From Desulfobacterium sp. (GTDB lineage Bacteria > Desulfobacterota > Desulfobacteria > Desulfobacterales > Desulfobacteraceae): a stretch of 64,000 nt of DNA. The translations under genes were made by a program, and so were the position numbers. Shown one piece after another: positions 1 to 8,393 of the stretch. The first letter of the stretch is position 1. Each line of letters opens with the position of its first letter. The notes under the pieces were generated by a model that was not told the origin of the DNA, searched no databases, and saw nothing but the letters and a program-made list of their open reading frames with translations. The DNA lies in NCBI GenBank assembly GCA_030145245.1, contig JAQYWC010000054.1:62001-126000 (forward strand). Reading direction: 5' to 3'.

Positions 1-1
1 C

Positions 2-61
2 ATCCCGGCCGTATACCGGATCTGGAAAAGGTGGGAAATGGGCCGCCTTTCGGATCCCTGA
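2..61 (+). CDS. C-terminal end of a probable heavy-metal RND efflux pump (CusA/CzcA-like), partial
   Basis: The frame open from base 2 to a TGA at 59-61 encodes about 19 residues, IPAVYRIWKRWEMGRLSDP. The 'IPA-[VI]-Y-x-x-W-[KR]' pattern is what I associate with the end of the last membrane helix of CusA/CzcA-type RND pumps. The gene begins outside the window. The Met/His-rich exported protein that follows and the CueR-like operators at 1152-1221 fit a copper or silver efflux locus. The match is very short, so this is a tentative call. Confidence 0.45.
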   Translation: MPAVYRIWKRWEMGRLSDP

Positions 62-104
62 TATTGTTTAATGCATCATCAACCCATAATAAGGAGCACC
101 CACC

Positions 105-623
105 ATGAAAAAGCATATTGCACAGATCATTATTGTCCTGCTGGTACTTGCCGTTGCCCCAGCTCTCCCCGCCATGGACCACAGCAAGATGGGCCATGAT
201 ATGGTCAAGGAAGGGGAGAAAGCCGTCCAGGACACCATGGATCACAGCAAGATGGGCCATGATATGCCTGGAAACGTGGAAGGCGGCAAGAACTGGATCC
301 GCCAAGCCCATGTCAAGGGCCATCACTTTGCCTATGAACTCATCGATATGAGGGAGAAGGTGAAGGGGATGCCGGGAATGAAAAACACCCACCACCTCAT
401 GGTCTTTATCAAGGATGCCCAGGGGAATACTATTGGAAAGGCAAAGGTGGGCTACCTGATCAAGGGGCCCGGCGATATGAGCCAGAAGGTCATGTGCATG
501 GGCATGGGCGGCGGTTTTGGGTCCGATGTTAATTTTGGAAAATCCGGCACCTACCTGATCAAGACCAAGGTGGTTGCCGGTAAAACAAAACTGATGGATT
601 CCTTTGAGTATCAGGTGGAATAG
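105..623 (+). CDS. Exported Met/His-rich protein, probable periplasmic copper-binding protein
   Basis: The protein has 172 residues. It starts with a clear Sec signal peptide (KKH, then a hydrophobic stretch ending LPA, cleavage near residue 23), so it should be periplasmic. Two copies of MDHSKMGHDM follow directly, then a Met-rich segment (MREKVKGMPGMKNTHH) and MCMGMGGGFG near residues 130-138. Such Met/His clusters bind Cu(I) or Ag(I) in CusF, PcoE and CopC-type proteins. The C-terminal 110 residues look like a small beta-rich domain that I cannot name. AAGGAG lies 9 bases before the ATG. The probable RND pump end immediately upstream supports a metal-resistance role, but the exact family is unknown to me. 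Confidence 0.75.
   Translation: MKKHIAQIIIVLLVLAVAPALPAMDHSKMGHDMVKEGEKAVQDTMDHSKMGHDMPGNVEGGKNWIRQAHVKGHHFAYELIDMREKVKGMPGMKNTHHLMVFIKDAQGNTIGKAKVGYLIKGPGDMSQKVMCMGMGGGFGSDVNFGKSGTYLIKTKVVAGKTKLMDSFEYQVE
174..266 (+). repeat. Duplicated 30-bp metal-binding motif inside the Met/His-rich gene
   Basis: Bases 174-203 and 237-266 are 29/30 identical and both encode MDHSKMGHDM. The conservation extends to synonymous positions, so this is a recent in-frame duplication with a 33-base spacer. Confidence 0.85.
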
Positions 624-711
624 TCAATACACTGGCCGTTGGTAAAAGAACTTTGGTTAAAAGATATCCGATGCAGGGGGGCTGACTCCCTGCGTCAGGA
701 AGGAGGCGGAA

Positions 712-1014
712 ATGAAGTTCGTATCGTTGTTTTTGATCGTTATGCTGTTTATCATTCAGGCGCCGGGAACAGGTCTGGGCAAATCCTCCCAACAAAATAA
801 ATCATGCGAAGCACTGGCTCAAGAATACCGGATTTTGCTCGATGAAAAACGGGGGTTTGAAACCAACAAGAGTTACCAAAAACGGAAAATTAAAAGGAAA
901 TACAAACACCGGCCCTACATTAAAGAACTCATTGAAAAAGAGAAGAAATTAGACGCTCAATTGGAAGCCATTAAAATCAGGCTCGATTTATGTGGGGATT
1001 CGTATTCTCCATAA
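712..1014 (+). CDS. Small exported charged protein, function unknown
   Basis: The protein has 100 residues. Residues 1-23 form a signal peptide (MKFVSLFLIVMLFII then APGTGLG). The mature part is short and highly charged, rich in Lys, Arg and Glu, and probably helical or coiled-coil. It contains two cysteines near residues 33 and 94 that could form a disulfide. A strong AGGAGG lies 6 bases before the ATG, which supports a real gene. No family is recognised. It sits between the Met/His-rich copper-type protein and the MerR-type operators, so a periplasmic metal-stress role is possible but only by position. Confidence 0.55.
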   Translation: MKFVSLFLIVMLFIIQAPGTGLGKSSQQNKSCEALAQEYRILLDEKRGFETNKSYQKRKIKRKYKHRPYIKELIEKEKKLDAQLEAIKIRLDLCGDSYSP

Positions 1015-1020
1015 AATAAG

Positions 1021-1066
1021 CCGTAAACAGATACCTGAAATCGAGTTTAGCCAGGAGCCTGCCGGA
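1021..1066 (-). pseudogene. 46-bp relic of an MBL-fold hydrolase gene
   Basis: Bases 1021-1066 match 6356-6401, inside the intact MBL-fold gene, at 41 of 46 positions. On the minus strand the relic reads SGRLLAKLDFRYLF against SGRLLAELDFRYLF in the intact protein. Nothing else of the gene is visible around it. It is the remnant of a second, mostly deleted copy. Confidence 0.7.
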
Positions 1067-1151
1067 TCATCAGGAAGTCTCCCGTTTATCTTGTTTTTTC
1101 CTTTCCCTAGCATTAGTCCCCCATATCCGCTATCCTCATAAGAAAATAACG

Positions 1152-1183
1152 TTGACCTTCCCCTTGAGGAGAAGGTTTATAAG
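1152..1183 (+). promoter_or_regulatory. MerR/CueR-type operator-promoter, copy 1
   Basis: TTGACC (-35) at 1152-1157 and TATAAG (-10) at 1178-1183 are separated by 20 bases. The over-long spacer carries the dyad ACCTTC (1155-1160) and GAAGGT (1171-1176). This layout, including the 'GACCTTCCCCTTG' wording, is that of promoters activated by CueR-like MerR regulators responding to Cu(I)/Ag(I)/Au(I). No merR gene is present in the window. Confidence 0.75.
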
Positions 1184-1194
1184 ATCTGATGCCG

Positions 1195-1221
1195 TTGACT
1201 TTCCCCTAAGTGGTAAGGTCG
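1195..1221 (+). promoter_or_regulatory. MerR/CueR-type operator-promoter, copy 2
   Basis: TTGACT (1195-1200) is followed by TTCCCCTAAGTGGTAAGGTC, with an imperfect dyad GACTTT / AAGGTC. It repeats the sense of the first operator 43 bases upstream. The tandem pair precedes the MATE gene start at 1275 directly. Confidence 0.6.
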
Positions 1222-1274
1222 GCTGTAAAACCTAATTGGACGCAAAACTGGAAGAAGTACAAGAAGGGGTTTTT

Positions 1275-2600
1275 GTGAAAGAAAAGAACATCGTAAATCA
1301 ATTCAGCAGATATGTAATACCATCCATGCTGTCAATGGTCCTTGTTGGAATGTACAGCATCGTGGATGGATACTTTTTATGTCAGGCCATGGGTGACGAT
1401 GGGTTGACTGCAATTAATCTGGCGTGGCCATTACTGGCTTTAATGACAGCTGTTGGTACGGGAATCGGGACCGGTGGCTCAATTATAATGTCAATCAGAA
1501 GCGGTGGTGGTGATGAAGCAGGTTCTTTAAGAGCTAAATCTGCAAGCGTACTTCTTCTGCTGATGGTGTCAATTATACTCATGCCTGTTTATTTTCTCCT
1601 GATTGATGATGTTCTTCCTCTCCTGGGCGCAGAGGGCAATATTTACGAGTATGGATATAATTACATGCTTGTGATCACCTTTGGAACTCTTTTTCAGGTG
1701 ATGGGCGCAGGACTTGTTCCTGTCATTAAGAATATAGGTAAGCCGGTATATTCCATGATAATCATGACCATAGGTATGGTTACGAATATCATACTTGATG
1801 CGTTTTTTATGTTTGGACTGAAAATGGGGCTGGAAGGTATTGCTTTTGCGACCTGTATTGCACAAGCCATCGTTGCAGCAATGGCCATTGTTCCCATCGT
1901 AAAATCAAAACTCAGCCCCAGATGGTATTCCTTTGAAAGGAAAACAATCCTAGAGATAATTCAAATAGGGATTTCGCCGTTTGGATTGACCATTGCTCCT
2001 GCGGTTGTGCTGATGCTGACTAATTTTCAATGCCTTAAATATGGCGGGAATGCAGCGGTAGCGGTATATACTGTCATGTCCTATGCCGCATATTTTGTTT
2101 ATAGTATCATGCAGGGTCTTGCCGATGGTGTTCAGCCGCTCATAAGTTATTGTACAGGGGCAAAGGATCATAAGGGTCTTGTCAGAATTCTAAGGAAAGC
2201 GTTTACCCTGGGGTTTTGCCTCAGCGGAATTTTTATGGTCGGTTTTTATCTGGCAAGGTATCGGTTCCCTATAATCTACGGACTTTCACATGAAGTTGCA
2301 ATTGAATGCATGACGGCAATGATCGCTGTTGCCGTTTCAGCCCCTTTTGTTGTGGTTGCCAGAATCATGTCAGCCTATTTCTATGCCATGGATGATGGGA
2401 AAAACGCCTCAATACTTGTTTACGCTGACCCGTTTGTATTGACACCCCTGTTTTTGATAACACTGCCCATGGTTATGGGGATTACAGGTATATGGTTTTC
2501 GTATCCGGTAACACAGATTGCTCTTACAGTACTGGCATTGGTGTTAAGCAAAAGGGGGACATCCGGATTCTCCCAGCGATTTTACGCCGTAAATTCCTGA
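1275..2600 (+). CDS. MATE-family multidrug/toxin exporter
   Basis: This is an integral inner-membrane antiporter of about 441 residues with roughly 12 hydrophobic segments. It is typical of MATE proteins of the MepA/NorM type that export cationic drugs with Na+ or H+. Recognisable stretches are 'PSMLSMVLVGMYSIVDGYFL' in helix 1 and 'AINLAWPL' in helix 2. I chose the GTG at 1275, preceded by AAGAAGGGG. An upstream in-frame TTG at 1236 would add 13 residues of non-family sequence. The tandem CueR-like operators just upstream suggest metal- or redox-inducible expression, which is unusual for a MATE gene and may have been inherited from a lost metal-efflux gene. Confidence 0.9.
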   Translation: MKEKNIVNQFSRYVIPSMLSMVLVGMYSIVDGYFLCQAMGDDGLTAINLAWPLLALMTAVGTGIGTGGSIIMSIRSGGGDEAGSLRAKSASVLLLLMVSIILMPVYFLLIDDVLPLLGAEGNIYEYGYNYMLVITFGTLFQVMGAGLVPVIKNIGKPVYSMIIMTIGMVTNIILDAFFMFGLKMGLEGIAFATCIAQAIVAAMAIVPIVKSKLSPRWYSFERKTILEIIQIGISPFGLTIAPAVVLMLTNFQCLKYGGNAAVAVYTVMSYAAYFVYSIMQGLADGVQPLISYCTGAKDHKGLVRILRKAFTLGFCLSGIFMVGFYLARYRFPIIYGLSHEVAIECMTAMIAVAVSAPFVVVARIMSAYFYAMDDGKNASILVYADPFVLTPLFLITLPMVMGITGIWFSYPVTQIALTVLALVLSKRGTSGFSQRFYAVNS

Positions 2601-2865
2601 TAGTCGTGGGCCACGACACTTCTTTTCATCAACTGTTGTGTGCTTTACATTATCTGATTTAGATAATACAATGTTATTTTAATTTTTTGCCGAGAACTCT
2701 CCTTCCGGCACCTGTGGGTGCATAAGAGAAATCCCTTTCTTCAGGGAAGGAGGTGAAATCAATAATTCGTTGAAATTGCTATTGTTCTATGCTCGTAACC
2801 TTGCTTCCCGTGGAGACCCCCTGCAAGGCGGTCTTAATCCATAAAATAGAATAGGAGGGTTTGAG

Positions 2866-4392
2866 ATGAATTTAAGCAAACATACGAGGTCAAACGCTCA
2901 AATCGCAGGATTGATATCCGGTCCCATCTTATTTGCTCTTGTCCTGTTCATTGACTTTGTACCGGCAAAGCCGGTGGTGAGCCGCATGGCTGCAATAGCC
3001 TTGCTCATGTCCGTATGGTGGATCACGGAGGCGATTCCTTTGGCAGGCACGGCCATACTTCCCATGATCCTTTATCCGCTGATGGGGATTTTACCAGGAA
3101 AGGCAACGGCTCCCATCTATTTTAACAGCACGATCTTTCTTTTTATCGGCGGCTTTATGATTGCGTTGACCATGGAGAAATGGGATCTCCATAAACGATT
3201 GGCTCTTCTGACCATACGGGCGATTGGGGGAGGGCCTTCCAGAATCATTTTTGGATTTATGGTCGCTTCCGCCTTTTTGTCTGCGTGGATGTCCAATACG
3301 GCAACCACTATTATGATGCTTCCCATTGGTTTGTCCATCATACTGAAAATGGAGGAAGAGTTTGGTGAAGCAGACACCCACAGGTTCGCGCTCTGTTTAA
3401 TGCTCGGGATTGCCTATGCTGCATCAATGGGAGGTATGGCCACCCTTGTGGGCACGCCTCCTAATCTTGTGCTCCAGCGCACGTTTCAACTCACATTCCC
3501 TGAAGCCCCTCCCATCTCTTTTGGAATATGGATGATCATGGCGGTTCCTGTAGCGGTGTGTATGGTGGTTATCATATGGGTTGTGCTGACCAAACTCATC
3601 TACCGGCCGCCGGGACACCTGAGGGTGGATCCCAAGATTGTCAATAATGAATACAAAGCCCTGGGCCCTATGACCTACGAAGAAAAGGTTGTTGCCATCG
3701 TATTCATATTAACCGCTGTATTGTGGGTGTTCAGAAAAAATCTTGTTCTGGGATTTGTGACCATACCGGGATGGTCAAACCTGCTTCCCACTTCAAAACT
3801 GATTGATGACGGCACTGTCGCGATTTTTATGGCCTCTCTACTTTTCCTTTTCCCCACACGTAACCCCCAGGCCCAAACGGCAACCGTTATGGATCTCACT
3901 GTTTTTAAAAATCTTCCCTGGGATATCGTCCTCCTTTTCGGTGGAGGATTTGCCCTGGCAAAAGGCTTTCAAGTCACCGGGCTCGCCGATTTTATTGGAA
4001 ACAAGCTTGAAGTTCTTGCGGGATTCAGCACCATCGGGATGATCGGGGTCATTTGCACAAGCCTGACTTTCCTGACCGAGCTGACATCCAACACCGCGAC
4101 GACCCAAATGATTCTCCCTATTCTGGCATCCCTGGCAGTGGCCATGAAGACCAATCCCCTCCTGCTGATGATTCCGGCGGCGCTTGCCTCATCGTGCGCG
4201 TTTATGATGCCGGTGGCCACACCGCCCAATGCCATTGTATTTGGCAGCGGGCGCGTTAAAATAGGAGAGATGGTCAAGGCAGGCCTGTTGATCAACCTTA
4301 TCGGCATTGTGGTCATAACGGTCCTGTTCCTCCTGTTGGGGACGTTGGTATTTGGCATCAAAGCAGGTGTGTTGCCGGTCTGGGCACAGTGA
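2866..4392 (+). CDS. DASS/SLC13-family anion or dicarboxylate:Na+ symporter
   Basis: The protein has 508 residues and about a dozen membrane spans. The two hallmark SNT motifs of the divalent-anion:sodium symporter fold are both present: WMSNTATTIMMLP near residue 140 and LTSNTATTQMILP near residue 405. Each is followed by a Pro-rich loop (GTPPN near residue 203, TPPNAIVFG near residue 453). In VcINDY these motifs bind the substrate carboxylate and Na+. Likely substrates are C4-dicarboxylates, but sulfate or other anions cannot be excluded. The start is firm, with AGGAGGG 7 bases before the ATG. It is followed 42 bases later by an orphan periplasmic binding protein, probably in the same transcript. 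Confidence 0.92.
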   Translation: MNLSKHTRSNAQIAGLISGPILFALVLFIDFVPAKPVVSRMAAIALLMSVWWITEAIPLAGTAILPMILYPLMGILPGKATAPIYFNSTIFLFIGGFMIALTMEKWDLHKRLALLTIRAIGGGPSRIIFGFMVASAFLSAWMSNTATTIMMLPIGLSIILKMEEEFGEADTHRFALCLMLGIAYAASMGGMATLVGTPPNLVLQRTFQLTFPEAPPISFGIWMIMAVPVAVCMVVIIWVVLTKLIYRPPGHLRVDPKIVNNEYKALGPMTYEEKVVAIVFILTAVLWVFRKNLVLGFVTIPGWSNLLPTSKLIDDGTVAIFMASLLFLFPTRNPQAQTATVMDLTVFKNLPWDIVLLFGGGFALAKGFQVTGLADFIGNKLEVLAGFSTIGMIGVICTSLTFLTELTSNTATTQMILPILASLAVAMKTNPLLLMIPAALASSCAFMMPVATPPNAIVFGSGRVKIGEMVKAGLLINLIGIVVITVLFLLLGTLVFGIKAGVLPVWAQ

Positions 4393-4434
4393 TTGAAGAT
4401 GTAAAGAATCCTTTCAATTTCAAGGGAGAGTAAA

Positions 4435-5616
4435 ATGCCAGCCTGTATAAAAGAAATTTTAATTGTCATGTTTGTCATGCTTGTTATACCGGTTACGACC
4501 CATGGGGCCGAGCCGATCGTTATCGGAGTTCCTCTTCCTCTGTCCGGAAAACAGATGAAAGACGGACAGATGATGAAAGATTCTTTTGAGATGGCCAGGA
4601 TTTTCATCAATGAAAACGGTGGGGTCAATGGCCGCCCCTTGCATCTTGTATATGCCGATGACCAGGGGAAAGAATCCATAGGCGAAAAGATCATCAAGGA
4701 TCTGGCCGACAATGCCGGAGCCGTAATGCTGGTCGGCGGACATACGAGCGCTCCAACCTATGCCATGGCAAAGACCGCCAATAAACTGGATCTGCCTTTC
4801 CTCGTCTGTACGGCCTCGGCAGACAGGATTACCCGGAAAAGGTGGAAAAATATTTACCGGCTGAATCCTCCGGTCAGCGAGTATACCAAAGGCCTGGAAG
4901 ACTTCTGGATAAAGTCCTTTAAACCCAAATTCATGTCAATTATATATGAAAACAGCATGTTCGGGATGGATGGGGCAACCCACATGATGGGTTTTTGCCA
5001 GGAGAACGGCATTGCCATGCGGTCCACTGTCGGATATGACAGGGAGAGGACGGACCCGGCCTATTTTCGCTCGATACTTTCACTGCAGATGGATGACCCT
5101 CCGGACATTATATATATGGTTTCCCGGCTGGATGATGGTGCCGCCCTGGTTAAAGCCATCCGGGAAGTGAAAATTGGCGCCTTGTTGTGCGGGGGAGCAG
5201 GCGGGTTTACCAGCCAGGAATTCATTAAAAGGGCGGGAAAAGCCGCCAATCATTTATTAACAGCAACATTGTGGTCCCACCAGCTCCCATACCCCGGAGC
5301 AAAAAAATACTATGATCGGTTTTTGCAAGCTTATTCGTATTCCCCTGATTACCACGGTGCCGAAGCATATTCTGCGCTGCTGGTGGCGGCAGATGTTTTG
5401 AAACGGGCTGAATCCTTAAGTCCTGAAAGTATCAGGGCGGCATTGGACAAAACATACATGATGACACCTTTCGGTCCTGTAAAGTTTTACTCCTATGAAG
5501 GTTTTGAGAGACAGAATACCGTCCGCACACTGGTTCTGCAAATTATTGACGGCACGTTCGAGGTGATATGGCCGCTGGATATTGCCACGGCCAGGTTTGT
5601 TCCGCCCCATGGGTGA
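4435..5616 (+). CDS. ABC-type periplasmic binding protein, branched-chain amino-acid (Peripla_BP_6) family
   Basis: The protein has 393 residues. Residues 1-25 form a signal peptide ending THGA. The mature protein begins EPIVIGVPLPLSGKQMKDGQ, the usual start of LivJ-type receptors, and continues with GGVNGRPLHLVYADD and the hinge features of a type I periplasmic fold. These proteins capture amino acids, amides, urea or aromatic acids for an ABC importer. No livHMGF-type permease or ATPase genes are nearby, so it is an orphan receptor. It may serve a transporter elsewhere or act as a sensor. It lies between a DASS transporter and a universal stress protein. Confidence 0.88.
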   Translation: MPACIKEILIVMFVMLVIPVTTHGAEPIVIGVPLPLSGKQMKDGQMMKDSFEMARIFINENGGVNGRPLHLVYADDQGKESIGEKIIKDLADNAGAVMLVGGHTSAPTYAMAKTANKLDLPFLVCTASADRITRKRWKNIYRLNPPVSEYTKGLEDFWIKSFKPKFMSIIYENSMFGMDGATHMMGFCQENGIAMRSTVGYDRERTDPAYFRSILSLQMDDPPDIIYMVSRLDDGAALVKAIREVKIGALLCGGAGGFTSQEFIKRAGKAANHLLTATLWSHQLPYPGAKKYYDRFLQAYSYSPDYHGAEAYSALLVAADVLKRAESLSPESIRAALDKTYMMTPFGPVKFYSYEGFERQNTVRTLVLQIIDGTFEVIWPLDIATARFVPPHG

Positions 5617-5685
5617 GTCTGGCAAACAGCTTTTAACACAAATATAAGATCAGCAACTATCCGTAAATGGTGCAGGGAGGAAACA

Positions 5686-6168
5686 ATGATAACATTTAAG
5701 AAAATCATGGTGGGGTGTGATTTTTCCGAGTATTCAAAAAACACCCTGGAATATGCAGCCACCCTGGCTGAAAAATGTCAGGCCGAGTTGATTGTCGTAA
5801 CCATAATCAACCGGAGAGATGTAGACACCATCCGGGCAATTTCAGACAAACAATTCGATAGGGTCATTGAAAAAAATGTAGAGAAGCTCGCGGATGATTA
5901 TGTAAAAGAAAAAACAGCAAAACGAAACTTGCAGATTGAAAATCTTCTTGGGGAAATATCCTGCACCCATCTTTCTGTCAAAAAGGTTATCCGGGTCGGC
6001 GTACCTTTTCAGGAATTGCTCAGTGTTATAGAAGATGAACAGGCGGATCTTATGGTGGCCGGCCGGAAGGGTCGCACCAATATTGCCGGCGTCCTTTTCG
6101 GATCAAATGCGGAAAAATTTTTTCGTCATTGTCCTATTCCACTGTTAAGCGTACGTATGAAAGAGTAG
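5686..6168 (+). CDS. Universal stress protein (UspA family)
   Basis: This is a 160-residue cytoplasmic single Usp domain. It opens with FKKIMVGCDFSEYSKNTLEYA, the first strand and helix of the fold. It closes with the ATP-binding loop GRKGRTNIAGVLFGS around residues 126-140, then HCPIPLLSV. That loop fits the G-2x-G-9x-G(S/T) pattern of the ATP-binding subclass. A good AGGAGG precedes the ATG. Usp proteins are stress-responsive nucleotide-binding regulators. The nearest upstream genes are transport components, and the pairing of Usp with transporters is common, but no specific partner can be inferred. Confidence 0.92.
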   Translation: MITFKKIMVGCDFSEYSKNTLEYAATLAEKCQAELIVVTIINRRDVDTIRAISDKQFDRVIEKNVEKLADDYVKEKTAKRNLQIENLLGEISCTHLSVKKVIRVGVPFQELLSVIEDEQADLMVAGRKGRTNIAGVLFGSNAEKFFRHCPIPLLSVRMKE

Positions 6169-6209
6169 TCAACAACTCCTCAAACATCTGGGCATACCTC
6201 CGGCATTTG

Positions 6210-7028
6210 TCAAGTTCTCCTTTCTTTGCCATGTTCATGCTCCCCGTACCTGAAGAAGAAATGGTCCCCCATGAGCTTTGCCATGGCTCCCTTTTTTCCG
6301 GTGCAGGGCAGGCGTCTTTCCAATGGAATCTCATCGTTTCTCAGGAACATGTGTACCGGAAACAGGTACCGGAAATCCAGTTCAGCCAGGAGCCTGCCGG
6401 AACGGACCTGCTCTTTTCTGTCATGGAATATGGGAACCATTCCCACCAGGTGGGGCTTGAGCAATGACAGGGCGCACCCGGAAAAAAGGGAACCCGTTTC
6501 CCGGTGAAGGTAGGCCGTGTGACCCGGCGTGTGGCCCGGGGTGGAAATTGCCTTTATGCCATACTTGCGGTCTAACTTTGCGCAACCAGCCCTGTCAAGG
6601 GGGATGATTGGGCCGTTGGAAGGGGAGGGCAGCCGCCCGGGGCGGTGGCGCACGGGCAGGTTCAGAAAGGGGTGGAACCGCAATACCCGGACCCGTTGGG
6701 CTTCCAACAGGGGCAGGTCCGGCTGCCCAATGAAGATTTCCACCCCGGATTCAGGGTTCAGGAGGTCCGTTATCTCTGCAATGCTGCCTGCATGGTCCCG
6801 GTGCCAATGGCTCAGGCAGATTGCCCGGATCGATCCCGGATCAAATCCTGCCTCTTTTAATGATTCAAGAATCAATCGTCCGCTTCCCGGGCTTCCGGTA
6901 TCAAAGAGGACGAGTCCGTTCTTTGTTTCCAGAGCAAACACATGGGTGGGGAGCAGCCGTGTTCTAAACAGAAAATTCGTTTTTATCGCAGAAACCGTGT
7001 CTGTGAGTCGCGTGAGGTTGTTTTCCAT
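6210..7028 (-). CDS. MBL-fold (metallo-beta-lactamase superfamily) hydrolase
   Basis: The protein has about 272 residues. The zinc signature is CLSHWHRDH at residues 71-79 (HxHxDH). A second metal motif is in TPGHTPGHTAYL. FALETKNGLVLFDTG is the usual first hairpin. This fits a glyoxalase II-like or lactonase-like hydrolase of unknown substrate. I placed the start at 7028 because AAGGTGG lies 7 bases upstream. A longer frame to 7109 adds residues unlike the family. The gene is divergent from the DUF559 gene, whose start at 7047 or 7074 leaves almost no intergenic space, so the promoters must overlap coding sequence. A 46-bp relic of a second copy lies at 1021-1066. Confidence 0.9.
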   Translation of the reverse strand: MENNLTRLTDTVSAIKTNFLFRTRLLPTHVFALETKNGLVLFDTGSPGSGRLILESLKEAGFDPGSIRAICLSHWHRDHAGSIAEITDLLNPESGVEIFIGQPDLPLLEAQRVRVLRFHPFLNLPVRHRPGRLPSPSNGPIIPLDRAGCAKLDRKYGIKAISTPGHTPGHTAYLHRETGSLFSGCALSLLKPHLVGMVPIFHDRKEQVRSGRLLAELDFRYLFPVHMFLRNDEIPLERRLPCTGKKGAMAKLMGDHFFFRYGEHEHGKERRT

Positions 7029-7046
7029 TGCAGAGCCACCTTGAGT

Positions 7047-8393
7047 ATGAATTCGAGTGCAAACATCTATACGATGGTTACCGTTAACACAGGTTTTTAT
7101 GAAAAACAAGGGTCAAGGCGTGATTACCCCCCCTGGCTGGAACTTGCCTTGACTTCAATAATGCCTTCGGTTAGTCTCATCAAAAAAAATGGCATTGGGG
7201 GTTGGGTAAAACACGGCGCATCATTCACAGGTGATGGTTCCGATATCAACGGTTCTTTGGCTGTTCCTATGATTGTTCAGAAAATCAAAAATATTTCTCC
7301 GGGGGGCGTCAGGACATTTTTTTGTTCCGGCACAGCGGGAATCATCTCCGGATTGGAATCGGCATTGCCACCCGGGGACTCGGATTTTAACCTTGTTTGC
7401 TGTTCCTGGGATACCATTCCCTGCCTTGATGATATCCTGAACGATATTATCGGTGCCCTTGCCCGGGTGGCATTGAAACTGTGGCCCGGGTGGTCCGGCA
7501 CCACGCCTGAAGCGGGCGGTTCTGGTAAATGGCTTGAACGATCGGCAAGCCTTTGCAGGAGGAAGCAACTCCCCCTGCCCAGGGGGTTTTCAAAATCGGT
7601 CCAGGTTCAGCAATTGTCCGAAACCATGGGACCCTCTGAACTGATTATCGTTTTAGCAGTACAGAGCAATGGTGGGGATCAAACAAACATTTTCAGTTTT
7701 GTCAAAGCCTGCCAGTGGGTGGCAGGCGAAAGTTCAGCCAGGGTCGCGGTGCTGCTTCCCCCTGGCTTTTCAGACCTGGAAGAGATCGAGGCCATCTCCT
7801 ATGGTGCCATAAGGTACCATGGGCCTGACAAGGGGACGGCTGCAACCGCGCTGCCCAGTGAAACTGCGCTGCCTAGTGAAACCGCGTCCCAAAGCGAAAC
7901 CGTGTCCCAAAGTGAAACCGTGTCCATGGGCGCAGCAGCGCTTCCGTCCGCCGGCTTTTTTCATCCCGGGATATGGGAACGAAAGCCGGGCAGGGCTGAT
8001 GAGAAAAAAGCATCAACCCCCTTGCCGGAGCTGGGTGTTCCCCATCCCCTGAGCCAGGGGGAACAGCTTATGGCCGCAACCATTGCATGCGACCCAGAAC
8101 TGTCGGCGCTGTTTGAATTTAACCAAAAGGTGAGGACCCTTCACGGGCGTCACTATATCGTGGATCTGTTGTGGGAAGCGGGCAAAGTCGTTGTGGAGAT
8201 CGACGGTTACACCTTCCATGGAACCCGCGCTGCATTTGCAAGCGACAGAAACAGAGACTATGAACTCATGATCAGCAGCTATATTGTCCTGAGGATTCCC
8301 CATTGGGAAGTGATGGACGATTCTGGTCATGCCCTGAGAAAAATAAGAGATATCGTAGCGTTCAGAAGAAAGGAAGGTCTGCATGGAGTTTAA
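7047..8393 (+). CDS. Protein with C-terminal DUF559/Vsr-like PD-(D/E)XK nuclease domain
   Basis: The protein has about 449 residues, with starts possible at 7047 or 7074 and no strong Shine-Dalgarno for either. The N-terminal 260 residues match nothing I recognise. Next come four in-frame hexapeptide repeats (7848-7919). The C-terminal 100 residues read YIVDLLWEAGKVVVEIDGYTFHG then DRNRDYELM and YIVLRIPHWEV. That D...ExD...D-R-x-x-x pattern is the DUF559 relative of very-short-patch-repair endonucleases. It overlaps the next gene by 11 bases, so it should be translationally linked to the small protein and the large ATPase downstream. A DNA-cleaving effector is the likely role; this is family-based inference. 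Confidence 0.7.
   Translation: MNSSANIYTMVTVNTGFYEKQGSRRDYPPWLELALTSIMPSVSLIKKNGIGGWVKHGASFTGDGSDINGSLAVPMIVQKIKNISPGGVRTFFCSGTAGIISGLESALPPGDSDFNLVCCSWDTIPCLDDILNDIIGALARVALKLWPGWSGTTPEAGGSGKWLERSASLCRRKQLPLPRGFSKSVQVQQLSETMGPSELIIVLAVQSNGGDQTNIFSFVKACQWVAGESSARVAVLLPPGFSDLEEIEAISYGAIRYHGPDKGTAATALPSETALPSETASQSETVSQSETVSMGAAALPSAGFFHPGIWERKPGRADEKKASTPLPELGVPHPLSQGEQLMAATIACDPELSALFEFNQKVRTLHGRHYIVDLLWEAGKVVVEIDGYTFHGTRAAFASDRNRDYELMISSYIVLRIPHWEVMDDSGHALRKIRDIVAFRRKEGLHGV
7848..7919 (+). repeat. Four 18-bp tandem repeats in the DUF559-protein linker
   Basis: The units encode ALPSET, ALPSET, ASQSET and VSQSET. They form a low-complexity, length-variable linker between the unknown N-terminal region and the nuclease domain. 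Confidence 0.85.

Noticed and set aside
2603-2617. GTCGTGGGCCACGAC dyad after the MATE gene as a terminator
   Set aside because: The stem is short with only a weak, interrupted T-rich tail, so it was not listed.
3969-4712. 247-codon open frame on the minus strand
   Set aside because: It spans the end of the DASS gene and the start of the binding-protein gene on the opposite strand. Both plus-strand genes are certain.
7848-7919. CRISPR-like repeat array
   Set aside because: The 18-bp units are adjacent without spacers and are in frame in a coding region.
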